Source: Mycobacterium sp. MFM001 (GTDB lineage: Bacteria > Actinomycetota > Actinomycetes > Mycobacteriales > Mycobacteriaceae). Taken from it: a stretch of DNA of 64,000 bases. Position numbers and translations under genes: made by a program. The stretch spans positions 124,001 to 188,000 of the forward strand of contig NZ_BFAB01000002.1 in NCBI RefSeq assembly GCF_003402475.1. Direction: 5' to 3'. The notes below the pieces were generated by a model, which saw nothing but the letters and a program-made list of their open reading frames with translations, searched no databases and had not been told where the DNA came from. Below are positions 12,116 through 20,943 of this stretch, in pieces. Positions within the stretch are counted from its first letter, which is position 1. Every line of letters starts with the position of its first letter.

Positions 12116-13099
12116 ATGCCTGTCACGATGGTCGAACCTCAAGTCATCGAGAACGCCGTGCGGCTGGCGTGCCGCGCACCGTCATTGCACAACACCCAGC
12201 CCTGGCAATGGATTCTGAGTGACGACGGCACGCTACAGCTGTTCCTCGACCCGAGCCGGATCATGCTCTCCGACCGGTCCGGCCGGCAGGCGCTGATCGG
12301 TTGCGGCGCCGCGCTCGACCACCTCCGGGTGGCGATGGCCGCCGCCGGATGGCGTGCGCAGGTCAGCCGCTTCCCCAACCCCAACGATCCGAATCACCTG
12401 GCGACGATTGACTTTACGCCGATGGACTACGTCACCGAAGGTCATCGCCGCCGCGCGAACGCAATCCTGCTGCGTCGAACGGACCGGCTGCCGTTCATTG
12501 CGCCGACGAGTTGGGATTCGTTCGAACCCGTGCTGCGCAACGCCCTCGACGGCGACGCAGTGCTTCTCCACGTGATGCCCGACGAACTTCGCGAGTGCCT
12601 GGGGAATGCATCCCACCTCGCCGAATCGCTCCGGCTTTACGATTCGCAGTATCACGCCGAACTGGGCTGGTGGACAGCACCATTCGAAGCGTCAGAGGGA
12701 ATCCCCTACAGCTCGTTGGTGTCGGCGGCCGAGAATGAGCGCGTCGACGTGGCGAGGGCGTTCCCGGTCACGCACCAAACCGAAAGGCGCACACAAGTCC
12801 CCGAAGACAACGCGACGATTCTGCTGCTGTCCACAGATACTGACGACCGCACTGATGCGTTGGCATCCGGTGAAGCGCTGTCTGCCGTATTGCTGGAATG
12901 CACAATGGCCGGCTTCGCCACCTGCCCGGTAACGCACATCACCGAGGTCCGGGTCACCCGTGACATGGTCAAGTCGTGCATGGAACACGACACCGTGCCG
13001 CAAATCCTGGTCCGGGTAGGCATTGCGCCCTCGATCGAAGACGTGCCGCCGCCCACGCCGCGGCGAGCGCTTGCCGATGTGTTCCACGTCCGGCAATGA
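12116..13099 (+). CDS. acg: Acg nitroreductase-like protein (Rv2032 type)
   Basis: Protein of 327 residues, second Acg-family member in the window. VRLACRAPSLHNTQPWQW, SDRSGRQALIGCGAALDH, RFPNPNDPNHLATIDF, DYVTEGHRRRANAILLRRTDRLPF and EASEGIPYSSLVSAAE follow M. tuberculosis Acg (Rv2032) closely, whereas the gene at 4010 follows Rv3131. Acg proteins bind FMN; their physiological role in dormancy is debated. I chose ATG 12116 because GGAGG lies 5 bases before it; a GTG at 12071 would add 15 residues without a clear ribosome site. A DosR box stands upstream. The gene converges on the hemerythrin gene. Confidence 0.88.
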   Translation: MPVTMVEPQVIENAVRLACRAPSLHNTQPWQWILSDDGTLQLFLDPSRIMLSDRSGRQALIGCGAALDHLRVAMAAAGWRAQVSRFPNPNDPNHLATIDFTPMDYVTEGHRRRANAILLRRTDRLPFIAPTSWDSFEPVLRNALDGDAVLLHVMPDELRECLGNASHLAESLRLYDSQYHAELGWWTAPFEASEGIPYSSLVSAAENERVDVARAFPVTHQTERRTQVPEDNATILLLSTDTDDRTDALASGEALSAVLLECTMAGFATCPVTHITEVRVTRDMVKSCMEHDTVPQILVRVGIAPSIEDVPPPTPRRALADVFHVRQ

Positions 13100-13115
13100 C
13101 TAGCGCCGGCACCGA

Positions 13116-13592
13116 TTAGTTCGCAACCGCCTGCTGGCAAACCCAGCCGTGCGGCATCTGGCCGGTCTGAATGAACTGCGCGAGTTCGGCACTCGTCGCC
13201 TCCGGCAGGCCGGTGTCAGCGTGCGGGTAGATGATCGGCTCTTCTTTCGAATTGTGTTGGTCGAGGCGACCCATCAGTTCGCGGCTGACCGTCCGTAGCT
13301 GTTTGCTGTCGTTTCCGTCGGCCAGTAGACCGGTCAAGGCGTCCATGGTCCGCCACAGCTCGCCATGCTCGCGCATCATCACGAAGATCGGCATCACCAT
13401 GCCGGCTTCGCGGATCGGCGGGAAGAGGAACACCTCCTCGAGATATATGTGGCGGCGCAGCGCTGCCAACGCGTCGATCAGCGGTTGGCGTTGCACATCG
13501 CCATCATCAAGCGACGCGATGAAAGCCGCGATCCCACCGTCTATGTCGCGGTGCTCCCGCTCTAAGGCAGCCGATAGGTCGCCCACGGACAC
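13116..13592 (-). CDS. Hemerythrin-like di-iron protein
   Basis: Cytoplasmic four-helix protein of 158 residues from GTG 13592, which has GGGAGG 5 bases before it. The hemerythrin ligand pattern is present: REHRDI, RRHIYLEEVFLFP (HxxxE), REHGELW and DQHNSKEEPIIYPHAD (HxxxE and final His). Such proteins bind O2, NO or peroxide at a di-iron site. It follows the OsmC gene by 10 bases on the same strand and is probably co-transcribed. Placement inside the DosR island suggests gas or peroxide sensing or detoxification, which is inferred. The longer open frame to 13736 has no ribosome site and runs into OsmC. Confidence 0.87.
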   Translation of the reverse strand: MSVGDLSAALEREHRDIDGGIAAFIASLDDGDVQRQPLIDALAALRRHIYLEEVFLFPPIREAGMVMPIFVMMREHGELWRTMDALTGLLADGNDSKQLRTVSRELMGRLDQHNSKEEPIIYPHADTGLPEATSAELAQFIQTGQMPHGWVCQQAVAN

Positions 13593-13602
13593 GGTGACCT
13601 CC

Positions 13603-14052
13603 CTACTGGCCGAGTTCGGCATCGACGCTGATCTGAGCACCGGCGAACAATCGCGATACCGGACATAGGGCGGCTGCATCGTCCACCACCGCCCGGAACT
13701 TCTCCGCATCCAGCCCGTCGACGAGCGCCCGTACACGCAGCCGCGACGTGGTGATCGTCGGGACGCCTCCGGCCTCGTCCAACGTCACGGTGCACTGGAC
13801 GTCCAGCCGCTGTGGGGGCGTCTTGTTTTCACCCAGCTTCAACGCCAGCGCCATCGCGAAGCACGACGAATGTGCCGCCGCAGCAAGCTCTTCCGGACTT
13901 GTCTTGCCGCCAGGCTGCTCAGTCCGGGCGGCCCACGTCACTTCCAAGCCGTCGAGCGCTCCGCTACTGCCGGCCGACAGCTTCCCGCCACCCGATGCAA
14001 GGGAGCCGTCCCAGGTCGTCTGTGTCGTTCGCTCCGCAATGGGCATGGTCAT
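13603..14052 (-). CDS. OsmC/Ohr-family peroxiredoxin
   Basis: Protein of 149 residues of the OsmC fold, thiol-dependent peroxidases acting on organic hydroperoxides in the cytoplasm. The two reactive cysteines are in AAHSSCFAMAL and ALCPVSRLF, and the N-terminal strand TTWDGSL...GGGKLSAGSS is typical of the OsmC rather than Ohr branch. ATG 14052 has AAGGAG 4 bases before it and is followed by a second ATG two codons on. It is the first gene of a pair with hemerythrin. It lies about 100 bases downstream of tgs1 on the same strand, with a short palindrome between, so it probably has its own promoter. Confidence 0.88.
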   Translation of the reverse strand: MTMPIAERTTQTTWDGSLASGGGKLSAGSSGALDGLEVTWAARTEQPGGKTSPEELAAAAHSSCFAMALALKLGENKTPPQRLDVQCTVTLDEAGGVPTITTSRLRVRALVDGLDAEKFRAVVDDAAALCPVSRLFAGAQISVDAELGQ

Positions 14053-14095
14053 CTGCTCCTTAAGACTCTTCGTGGTACCGGAAGGGCGCTCAATC

Positions 14096-14110
14096 AAGAC
14101 CCGGTGTCTT
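14096..14110. promoter_or_regulatory. 15-base palindrome upstream of osmC
   Basis: AAGACCCGGTGTCTT has 5-base arms AAGAC/GTCTT around CCGGT. It lies 44-58 bases before the osmC start, next to the AT-rich TTATTTCTACAATAAGG. It could be an operator; no regulator is assigned. Confidence 0.3.
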
Positions 14111-14156
14111 ATTTCTACAATAAGGCTTAGATAAATTCCACCCGTAACGAGATCCG

Positions 14157-15566
14157 TCAGGCGTTGATCACCAACGACAGCCCGCGGCGGCCGTAAGCGG
14201 TCTTGCGGCGTTTACTGCCGGCGACCAAACGGGCCACCGCTGCCTCGATGCCGCGGGCGATCTCGTCGACCTCGGGTACCGCGTCGAAATCGGCGAGGAT
14301 GCCGAAGAACAGGTCGTCGGCATAGCTGAGCATCGCGACACCGGTGCGCAGCTGCATCGCAATGGGCGGCACGGGCATCACAGCAATCACTTTGCGGCCC
14401 ATGATATGTAGCGGTTCGCAAGGACCCGGCACGTTGGTTGCCAATGTAGTGACCCCGTGTTGCGGAAGCTGGGTCAACCAGCGAATCAACCAGGCCGTCA
14501 ACGGGAACGGAACGGCGTTCGCGACCGACACCGCGGTACTTCCGGCTTGACGCTGGCCGCTCGACTTCGTACGGCTCAATCGCGAATGAACCACCCGCAG
14601 CCGCTGCACCGGATTGTCGATTTCGACAGGCAGATAGGGAAGCATCACCGAGACGCGATTGCCGGCCGCGGCCAAGGCGTCAGCCGCCCGCACCGACACC
14701 GGCACCAATGCGCGCAACGAATCCGCCGACGGCCGCTCGCCGCGCCGGATGAGCAGTGTGCGATAGCTTTCGGTCAGCGCCGCCAGCGCGACGTCGTTGA
14801 TCGTGACGTCGAATGCCCGGCACACCTGCCGGATGTCGTCGAGTGAAACGCGTGCCGCGCTGTAGCGACGCAGATCGCTCACCGGGCCGTTCAACGACGA
14901 CGAGGCGGGCCGCAACAAGCCGATAGCGAGTTCAGCGGCGCCGCGTGCCGCGCGGGCGGCGGCCGTGGTCATCGAGGCCGACGTCGTCCACAGTCCACTC
15001 ATCCAGCTCAATGGGTCGGTGATGGCGCCGGGCAGCCGAAATGGCGGCGCCGCAGGCTCTTTGGCGGCCCGGATCTGGCCCGCGAAGCTGTTAGCGACAC
15101 CGCGGTCCGAGAGTCCGGCGAGCATGTGGGCCGTGGCGATGCCGTCGGCGATGGCATGGTGGATTTTCATCAGCATCGCCCAGCGGTCCTCGGCCAACCC
15201 CTCGATCACCCAGATTTCCCACAGCGGACGGCTGCGGTCCAGTCGTCGCGACATCACGTCGGCGACCAACCGGAACAGCTCTTGGTTGTCGCCGGGCCGG
15301 GGCACCGCGATACGGCGCACATGATGGGCGAGGTCGAAGTCGGGGTCGTCGACCCATTCGGGTGCACCGAGGTCGAATACGCGTAGCCGCAGCCGCTGCT
15401 TGAAGCGGGGACAGGTCCTGATGCGCTGCGACAGTGTCTTGGTCAGCGACTCGCGGTCCGGAACCGGACCTTCCAGGAGGGCAAGGCCACCGATCGCCAG
15501 GCTCACCCGCGGATCGGAGTCTTCGGCCTTGAGGAAACCCGCGTCGAGTGTTGTCAAGTGCTCCAC
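14157..15566 (-). CDS. tgs1: Triacylglycerol synthase (wax ester synthase/DGAT) Tgs1
   Basis: Acyl-CoA:diacylglycerol acyltransferase of 469 residues (M. tuberculosis Tgs1, Rv3130c, has 463), making storage triacylglycerol during hypoxia. The catalytic HHxxxDG motif is intact in KIHHAIADGIA. HLTTLDAGFLKAED at the start, DLGAPEWVDDPDFDL, RRLDRSRPLWEIWVIEGL, SSLNGPVSDLRRYS, and the final SKRRK...RRGLSLV match Tgs1 rather than other Tgs paralogues. GTG 15566 gives the expected start (VEHLTTLD) and has GGGAGG 9 bases before it. A DosR box lies 67-81 bases upstream. In M. tuberculosis tgs1 also neighbours Rv3131 and dosRS. Confidence 0.93.
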   Translation of the reverse strand: MEHLTTLDAGFLKAEDSDPRVSLAIGGLALLEGPVPDRESLTKTLSQRIRTCPRFKQRLRLRVFDLGAPEWVDDPDFDLAHHVRRIAVPRPGDNQELFRLVADVMSRRLDRSRPLWEIWVIEGLAEDRWAMLMKIHHAIADGIATAHMLAGLSDRGVANSFAGQIRAAKEPAAPPFRLPGAITDPLSWMSGLWTTSASMTTAAARAARGAAELAIGLLRPASSSLNGPVSDLRRYSAARVSLDDIRQVCRAFDVTINDVALAALTESYRTLLIRRGERPSADSLRALVPVSVRAADALAAAGNRVSVMLPYLPVEIDNPVQRLRVVHSRLSRTKSSGQRQAGSTAVSVANAVPFPLTAWLIRWLTQLPQHGVTTLATNVPGPCEPLHIMGRKVIAVMPVPPIAMQLRTGVAMLSYADDLFFGILADFDAVPEVDEIARGIEAAVARLVAGSKRRKTAYGRRGLSLVINA

Positions 15567-15632
15567 GGCTCGACCTCCCGCGATAACGGTTACTTCTAGT
15601 ACCACTATCTCGTTCGGGCGCCCAAAACAGCA

Positions 15633-15647
15633 GGGCCATAAGTCCTC
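15633..15647 (-). promoter_or_regulatory. DosR box upstream of tgs1
   Basis: Plus-strand GGGCCATAAGTCCTC has GGG at the left and AAGTCC at the right of the DosR palindrome (8 of 12 defined positions). It lies in the 97-base space between tgs1 and the upstream hydrolase gene, so tgs1 is likely induced by DosR independently of that gene. Confidence 0.62.
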
Positions 15648-15663
15648 AAAGCCGACAGCGCTG

Positions 15664-16503
15664 TTACGCCGGATCCCGGCGGTTCCGCGAACCGTCCGGC
15701 GCGGACCACTCGGCCGGCCAGTCGGGCCGGGGAAACAGCGGCCGCAGTGTCGTCGGCGGCCGGAACGGCGCCCACTCGCCGACGGGCTGCGCCAGCCGGT
15801 CCGCGACGGCCCACAGCACCGCTGGATTGTGGCCGTAGCCGAAGTGGCTGCCGATCACCGCGATGTTTTCGGCCTGCGGCGAGCGCAGGTCCAGACACGC
15901 CTGCCACGCGACCACGCCGTCGTACCGGGAGTAGATCGACGTCGCCGGCACCGGGAGGGGCTCGGTTTCCAACTGCAACGGCACCTCGGCCCGCTCGACG
16001 TGCAGGTGTGAGAAGCGGTTGAAGGCCGCGGTGGCGCGAGTCTGGTTTCGGTCGGCGAGCCGAAACGGGGTGCCGAGGGTGATCACCTGACGCACCGACG
16101 ACGGGCGGCGCCGGGCCATGCCGCGCGCATAGATGCCGCCGAGGCTCCAGCCGATCACGCTGACGGGAGTGCCGTAGCGGGTGTGCAGGTCGTTCAGGCG
16201 CTCGCCCATGCCCGCGACGGCTTGGGCGGTCGGACCGATGTTGCGGCCCAGCCGCCAGCCGTGCACCCGGTACCCCAGCCCCCGCAGAATGCGGCGCAAC
16301 GCCAGCGTCGACCCGTCGCCGGCCAACAGGCCGGGCAGCACCAGCACCGGATGGCCGTCGCCGACCGGCAGCGCGCGCCGCAGCGGCAGCGACCCGAGCA
16401 GCAGCCCGAACTCGACCGCCGCACGAGCCGGATCGGTCAGGGACAGCGACAACGGCGGGGCACCCGGCCGCTGCTCGGCAGGTTCGAACATGGGCTTCGA
16501 CAT
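15664..16503 (-). CDS. Alpha/beta hydrolase, lipase-like
   Basis: Protein of 279 residues with the alpha/beta-hydrolase fold. HPVLVLPGLLAGDGST is the oxyanion region, VIGWSLGGIYA holds the nucleophile Ser, SIYSRYDGVVAW gives the probable acid Asp, and GSHFGYGHNP the probable His. No signal peptide is seen. Similar mycobacterial proteins are described as lipases or esterases; the substrate is unknown. It stands directly upstream of tgs1 and could act on the same lipid pool, but a DosR box between them indicates separate control. It is divergent from the MFS gene. The start at 16503 lacks a strong ribosome site; ATG at 16491 is an alternative. Confidence 0.75.
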   Translation of the reverse strand: MSKPMFEPAEQRPGAPPLSLSLTDPARAAVEFGLLLGSLPLRRALPVGDGHPVLVLPGLLAGDGSTLALRRILRGLGYRVHGWRLGRNIGPTAQAVAGMGERLNDLHTRYGTPVSVIGWSLGGIYARGMARRRPSSVRQVITLGTPFRLADRNQTRATAAFNRFSHLHVERAEVPLQLETEPLPVPATSIYSRYDGVVAWQACLDLRSPQAENIAVIGSHFGYGHNPAVLWAVADRLAQPVGEWAPFRPPTTLRPLFPRPDWPAEWSAPDGSRNRRDPA

Positions 16504-16592
16504 AACGTCAGAGTGCCACTAAGCATCGTGCCAAGCGGATAGAACACGATGGTTGCGGGTATGTGCCGGAAACACTGACGGAGAGGGCTGCA

Positions 16593-18044
16593 ATGAGCGA
16601 AGGCGTACAGACCGGCACGATCACCACACAGGTGCCGGCCCGGCTGGACCGGCTGCCCTGGTCGCGGTTCCACTGGCGGGTGGTCGTCGGATTGGGCGGC
16701 GTCTGGATCCTGGACGGTCTCGAAGTCACCATGGTGGGCAACGTCGCGGCCCGACTCACCGAGCCCGGCAGCGGCATCAAGATCAGCATCGCCCAGATCG
16801 GCGTCGCCGCAGCCTTTTACATTGCCGGTGCATGCAGTGGTGCGCTGTTCTTCGGTCAGCTGACCGACCGCTTCGGCCGTAAGAAGCTGTTCGTCACCAC
16901 GCTGGTGATCTACCTGGCGGCCACCGCGGCGACGGCCTTCTCATTCGCGCCCTGGTACTTCTTCGCCGCGCGGTTCTTCGCGGGTGCGGGTATCGGCGGC
17001 GAATACGCGGCAATCAACTCCGCGATCGACGAGCTGATCCCCGCGCGGGTCCGCGGCCGCGTCGATTTGGCGATCAACGGCTCGTTTTGGCTCGGATCGG
17101 CGCTGGGCGCGGCCGCCGCGTTGCTTTTCTTGAACACGTCCATTTTTCCGATCGGCATAGGGTGGCGAATCTCATTCGGCATCGGCGCCATCTTCGGGTT
17201 GGCGGTTCTCGTGGTGCGCCGCAGTGTTCCCGAAAGCCCGCGCTGGCTCTTCATTCACGGCCATGAAGAGGAGGCCGAGGAGATCGTCCGCAGCATCGAA
17301 GACGAGATCGAGCAGGAGACGCAGGAACCGCTGCCGGAGCCGGAGGGGTCGCTGACCGTCCGCCAGCGCAAGACGATCTCTATTGCCGAGATCGCGAAGG
17401 TGGCCTTCACCCTCTATCCCGGCCGCGCGGTCCTGGGTCTTGCGCTGTTCATCGGCCAGGCGTTCATGTACAACGGGGTCACCTTCAACCTCGGCACGTT
17501 GTTGAGCGGGTTCTACTCGGTGGCCTCCGGCATGGTCCCGGTGTTCTTCATCCTGTGGGCGCTGTCCAACTTCGCCGGGCCGGTGCTCCTCGGGCCGCTG
17601 TTCGACACGGTCGGGCGAAAGCCGATGATCTCGCTGACGTACCTCGGCTCCGCCGCGGTCGCGGTGGTGCTGGCCGGCATCTTCGTGAGCCAATTCGGCG
17701 GCGTGTGGACGTTTCTCGCCGTGCTCATGGTGTGCTTCTTTTTGGCCGGTTCGGGTGCCAGTGCGGCATATCTGACGGTCAGCGAGATCTTCCCGATGGA
17801 GACCCGGGCGTTGGCCATCGCATTCTTCTATGCAGTCGGCACCGCGATCGGCGGCATCACCGGTCCGCTGCTGTTCGGCGACCTGATCGAATCCGGCGAC
17901 CGGCATCAGGCCGCGCTGTCATTTCTGATCGGCGCGGCGGTGATGGCAATCGGAGGCGTGGTCGAGCTGATCTTGGGCGTCAAGGCCGAGGGCCAGAAGC
18001 TGGAAGACCTTGCGATGCCGCTGACCACCGCCGATGCCGCATGA
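16593..18044 (+). CDS. MFS transporter, sugar-porter-like
   Basis: Inner-membrane transporter of 483 residues with 12 predicted helices. The loop 2-3 signature GQLTDRFGRKKLF and the central loop (long charged stretch with EEEAEEIVRSIEDEIEQE) mark the major facilitator superfamily; VPESPRWLFIHG resembles the PESPRWL signature of the sugar porter branch (which also includes aromatic-acid carriers). The second half repeats the motif as GPLFDTVGRKPM. The substrate cannot be assigned. The start ATG 16593 has GGAGAGG 6 bases before it and is preferred over GTG 16563. The small zinc-ribbon-like gene begins within its stop codon (ATGA). Confidence 0.87.
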   Translation: MSEGVQTGTITTQVPARLDRLPWSRFHWRVVVGLGGVWILDGLEVTMVGNVAARLTEPGSGIKISIAQIGVAAAFYIAGACSGALFFGQLTDRFGRKKLFVTTLVIYLAATAATAFSFAPWYFFAARFFAGAGIGGEYAAINSAIDELIPARVRGRVDLAINGSFWLGSALGAAAALLFLNTSIFPIGIGWRISFGIGAIFGLAVLVVRRSVPESPRWLFIHGHEEEAEEIVRSIEDEIEQETQEPLPEPEGSLTVRQRKTISIAEIAKVAFTLYPGRAVLGLALFIGQAFMYNGVTFNLGTLLSGFYSVASGMVPVFFILWALSNFAGPVLLGPLFDTVGRKPMISLTYLGSAAVAVVLAGIFVSQFGGVWTFLAVLMVCFFLAGSGASAAYLTVSEIFPMETRALAIAFFYAVGTAIGGITGPLLFGDLIESGDRHQAALSFLIGAAVMAIGGVVELILGVKAEGQKLEDLAMPLTTADAA

Positions 18045-18346
18045 CGCCGTGGGCGTGCCGGCTGGCCGGCCATCGACCGCGGTTCCGCGCCGAAGGAGCA
18101 ACGATGCACTGGGAATGCGAGCGCGGATGCGGTCAGGCCAGCGGCAGCAAGACATACCCCACCGCCGAGGAGGCGCGCCGGTATGCCGCGGCGTTCGACC
18201 GCACCGGCGAACTGGGCAAGCGGGCGCCGCTAGTTGGGTTGCTGCCACTTCGGTTGTGGCGCAAGGCGCGTGGTCAGCGAGACGTCAGCGCGCGCAGGAA
18301 GAACGCCAGGTTGGCCGGTCGCTCCGCGAGCCGTCGCACCAGGTAG
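18041..18346 (+). CDS. Small conserved mycobacterial protein with a possible zinc-binding motif
   Basis: Protein of up to 101 residues starting at ATG 18041, overlapping the MFS stop by 4 bases. The first 75 residues look real: CRLAGHRPRFRAEGATMHWECERGCG gives Cys6 and the pair C-x3-C, then SKTYPTAEEARRYAAAFDR and LVGLLPLRLWR, a combination I associate with small conserved mycobacterial proteins. The C-terminal part, rich in Arg, overlaps the 3' end of pruB on the other strand by 73 bases. Function unknown. Coupling to the transporter suggests co-expression. Confidence 0.6.
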   Translation: MTPWACRLAGHRPRFRAEGATMHWECERGCGQASGSKTYPTAEEARRYAAAFDRTGELGKRAPLVGLLPLRLWRKARGQRDVSARRKNARLAGRSASRRTR

Positions 18347-19230
18347 CCATACCACTGCGCCCCGAACGGCACGTACACCCGCAGGTGGCTTCCCTGGTCC
18401 ACCAGCCGCCGCTGTTCGCCGTCGCGAATACCGTACAGCATCTGGTATTCGAAATCGCCTATGTCACGCCCAGTTTCGTGTGCCAGCGCAGGCACCACGT
18501 CGACGATGGCGGGGTCATGGGTGGCCACCATCGGGTAGCCGGAGCCGGCCATCAGGACGCGAAGGCACCGTAGGTAGGAGTCGGTGACGGCGGCGTGTTC
18601 GCGATAGGCCACCGACGCCGGCTCGTCGTAGGCGCCCTTGCACAACCGCACCCGGGCGGACGCGAAGTCGCGGCAGTCACCGAGCGTGCGCCTTAGGTAT
18701 GCCTGCAAAACGAGGCCCAGCCACGGGAATTCGGCCCGCAGGTCGGAAACGATCGACAACGTCGAATCGGTTGTGGTGTGGTCTTCGGCGTCCACGGTCA
18801 CCCATGCCCCGACCCGCTGGGCTCGCGCGCAGATGGTATGGGCATTCTCGCGCGCAATCTTTTCGCCGTCGCGCTCCAGCGCTTGGCCCAGCGCCGAAAG
18901 CTTGAGCGACACTTCCAGCGGACGGACACCGTTGTGCACAACGTCGGGCCGCGTGGCCAGCGCATCCAGCAGGTCGAGGTAAGCCTGCATGCTCGCGGTG
19001 GCGGCGTCAGTGTCGGCGACGTCCTCCCCCAAGTGGTCGACGCTGACAAAGCATCCCGAATCTCGCAGCGCAGCAACGGTATCCAGCACCTGCGCCAAGG
19101 TCTCCCCCGGCACGAATCGGCGCACTACCTTGCGGGTGACCGGTAACCGCTCGGCGGTGCGGCGCAACCGGTCCGAGCGGCTGGCTGCCAGAATTGCCGG
19201 CCGTACGGCCAGCGCAAACACAGCGGCCAT
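18274..19230 (-). CDS. pruB: Proline dehydrogenase PruB
   Basis: Flavin-dependent proline dehydrogenase of 318 residues, oxidising proline to pyrroline-5-carboxylate and passing electrons to quinone. The barrel motifs are present: VSLKLSALGQALERDGEKIA, VTVDAEDHTTTDSTLSIV, GLVLQAYLRRTLGDC, VRLCKGAYDEP, YPMVATHDPAIVDV, EYQMLYGIRDGEQRRL and RVYVPFGAQWYGYLVRRLAERP with the substrate-binding arginines. The ATG at 19230 touches the pruA stop (TGATG), so the two are translationally coupled. Equivalent to Rv1188 in M. tuberculosis. The open frame extends far upstream on this strand but only as a shadow of pruA. Confidence 0.93.
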   Translation of the reverse strand: MAAVFALAVRPAILAASRSDRLRRTAERLPVTRKVVRRFVPGETLAQVLDTVAALRDSGCFVSVDHLGEDVADTDAATASMQAYLDLLDALATRPDVVHNGVRPLEVSLKLSALGQALERDGEKIARENAHTICARAQRVGAWVTVDAEDHTTTDSTLSIVSDLRAEFPWLGLVLQAYLRRTLGDCRDFASARVRLCKGAYDEPASVAYREHAAVTDSYLRCLRVLMAGSGYPMVATHDPAIVDVVPALAHETGRDIGDFEYQMLYGIRDGEQRRLVDQGSHLRVYVPFGAQWYGYLVRRLAERPANLAFFLRALTSR

Positions 19231-20861
19231 CAGTCGCCCGCCATGTGCGGATACGCGTGCTCCGTAGCCGGCACGAACGTCTCCTTGATCGTGCGCGCCG
19301 ACGTCCAGCGCAGCAGGTTCAGCGCGGAGCCCGCCTTGTCGTTGGTGCCCGACCCGCGGGAGCCGCCGAACGGCTGGCGTCCCACCACCGCCCCGGTCGG
19401 CTTGTCGTTGACGTAGAAGTTGCCGGCTGCAAACCGCAGCCGGTCCTGCGCGGCCAGCACCGCGTCGCGATCGTCGGCAATCACCGCACCGGTCAACGCG
19501 TAACGGGATCCGGAGTCGACCACGTCGAGGATCCGCTCGTAGGAGTCGTCGGGGTAGACGTGCACCGACAACACTGGACCGAAGTACTCGGTGGCAAACG
19601 CTTCGTCGGTCGGGTCGTCGGACAGCAGCACCGTCGGGCGCACGAAATAGCCTTCGCTGTCGTCGTATTCGCCGCCGACCGCAATCGTGACACCGGCCGC
19701 GCCTTTCGCCCGTTCGATGGCGTTGACGTTCTTGGTGAACGCCCGGCGGTCGATCAGCGCCCCACCGAAATTCGTGAAGTCGGTGATATCGCCGTAGCGT
19801 AATTCGGCTGTGGCAGCCAGGAAGTCGTCGCCGATCTTGTGCCATACCGAATGCGGAATGAACGCCCGCGACGCCGCCGAGCATTTCTGGCCCTGGTAGT
19901 CGAACGCGCCGCGGATCAGCGCGGTGCGCAGCACGTCGGGCTGCGCCGACGCATGCGCCACCACGAAGTCCTTGCCGCCGGTCTCTCCGACCAGCCGCGG
20001 ATAGCTGGCGTAGCGGTCGATGTTCGCGCCGACCTCTCGCCACAGCCGCTGGAAGGTGGCCGTCGACCCGGTGAAGTGGATACCGGCCAGCCGCGAATCG
20101 GCCAGCGCCACATCGGAAACCGCGTAGCCGTCGCCGGTGACCAGGTTGATCACCCCGGGTGGCAGCCCGGCGGCCTCGAGCAGCTGCATGGTCAGATAAG
20201 CCGCCAGGGTCTGGGTGATCGACGGCTTCCACACCACGGTGTTGCCCATCAGCGCGGGGGCGGTGGGCAGGTTCCCGGCGATCGAGGAGAAGTTGAACGG
20301 CGTGATCGCGTAGACGAATCCGTCGAGCGGGCGGTAGTCGGTGCGGTTCCACTCGCCGGGCCCGCTGATCGGCTGCTGGGCGAGGATCCCGCGGGCGAAT
20401 GCGACGTTGAACCGCCAGAAGTCGATCAGCTCGCAGGGTGCGTCGATCTCGGCCTGGTAGGCGGTCTTGGATTGGCCGAGCATGGTTGCGGCCGCGATCT
20501 TTTCCCGCCACGGCCCGGCCAACAGGTCTGCGGCCCGCAAGAAGATGGCCGCACGTTCGTCGAAAGGCATTGCGGCCCAATCCAGCCGCGCCGCCATCGC
20601 AGCCTCGACTGCCGCGGTGGCGTCGGCGTGCGTCGCATTGGTCAGTGTGCCCAACGTGGCGGCGTGCCGGTGCGGCTGCACGACGTCGATCCGCTCGCCG
20701 CTGCCCATCCGATGTTCGCCGCCGATGACGTGCGGCAGGTCGATCGGTTGACCGGCAAGGGATCTCAGCGCGTCGCGCAGTCGAGTGCGTTCCGGCGAAC
20801 GCGGCGCGAAGTCGTGGACGGGTTCGTTGGCGGGCGGGGGAACATCGGTGATCGCGTCCAT
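19230..20861 (-). CDS. pruA: Delta-1-pyrroline-5-carboxylate dehydrogenase PruA
   Basis: Aldehyde dehydrogenase of 543 residues, exactly the length of M. tuberculosis RocA/PruA (Rv1187), converting glutamate semialdehyde to glutamate with NAD+. YAITPFNFSSIAGNLP, NTVVWKPSITQTL, HFTGSTATFQRLW, LVGETGGKDF (general base Glu), YQGQKCSAASRAF (nucleophile Cys) and FGPVLSVHVYPD are all intact. Starting at ATG 20861 gives the expected N-terminus (MDAITDVPPP) and is supported by family length. First gene of the pruA-pruB operon and divergent from its probable activator at 20944. Confidence 0.95.
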   Translation of the reverse strand: MDAITDVPPPANEPVHDFAPRSPERTRLRDALRSLAGQPIDLPHVIGGEHRMGSGERIDVVQPHRHAATLGTLTNATHADATAAVEAAMAARLDWAAMPFDERAAIFLRAADLLAGPWREKIAAATMLGQSKTAYQAEIDAPCELIDFWRFNVAFARGILAQQPISGPGEWNRTDYRPLDGFVYAITPFNFSSIAGNLPTAPALMGNTVVWKPSITQTLAAYLTMQLLEAAGLPPGVINLVTGDGYAVSDVALADSRLAGIHFTGSTATFQRLWREVGANIDRYASYPRLVGETGGKDFVVAHASAQPDVLRTALIRGAFDYQGQKCSAASRAFIPHSVWHKIGDDFLAATAELRYGDITDFTNFGGALIDRRAFTKNVNAIERAKGAAGVTIAVGGEYDDSEGYFVRPTVLLSDDPTDEAFATEYFGPVLSVHVYPDDSYERILDVVDSGSRYALTGAVIADDRDAVLAAQDRLRFAAGNFYVNDKPTGAVVGRQPFGGSRGSGTNDKAGSALNLLRWTSARTIKETFVPATEHAYPHMAGD

Positions 20862-20943
20862 GCCCTCAGGATCCTCGCCACCGAGCGCATCGCCTTTGGT
20901 CGATCGGACAACCCAGCAGCCTCTCAGCAGTAGAATCGGACAA

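Noticed and set aside
16504..16592. DosR box before the lipase or MFS gene
   Set aside because: No GGGAC/GTCCC half-site was found in the 89-base divergent promoter.
19239..20580. N-terminal extension of the proline dehydrogenase frame to 768 residues
   Set aside because: The extra part lies over pruA in another frame and has no sequence resemblance to any PutA domain.
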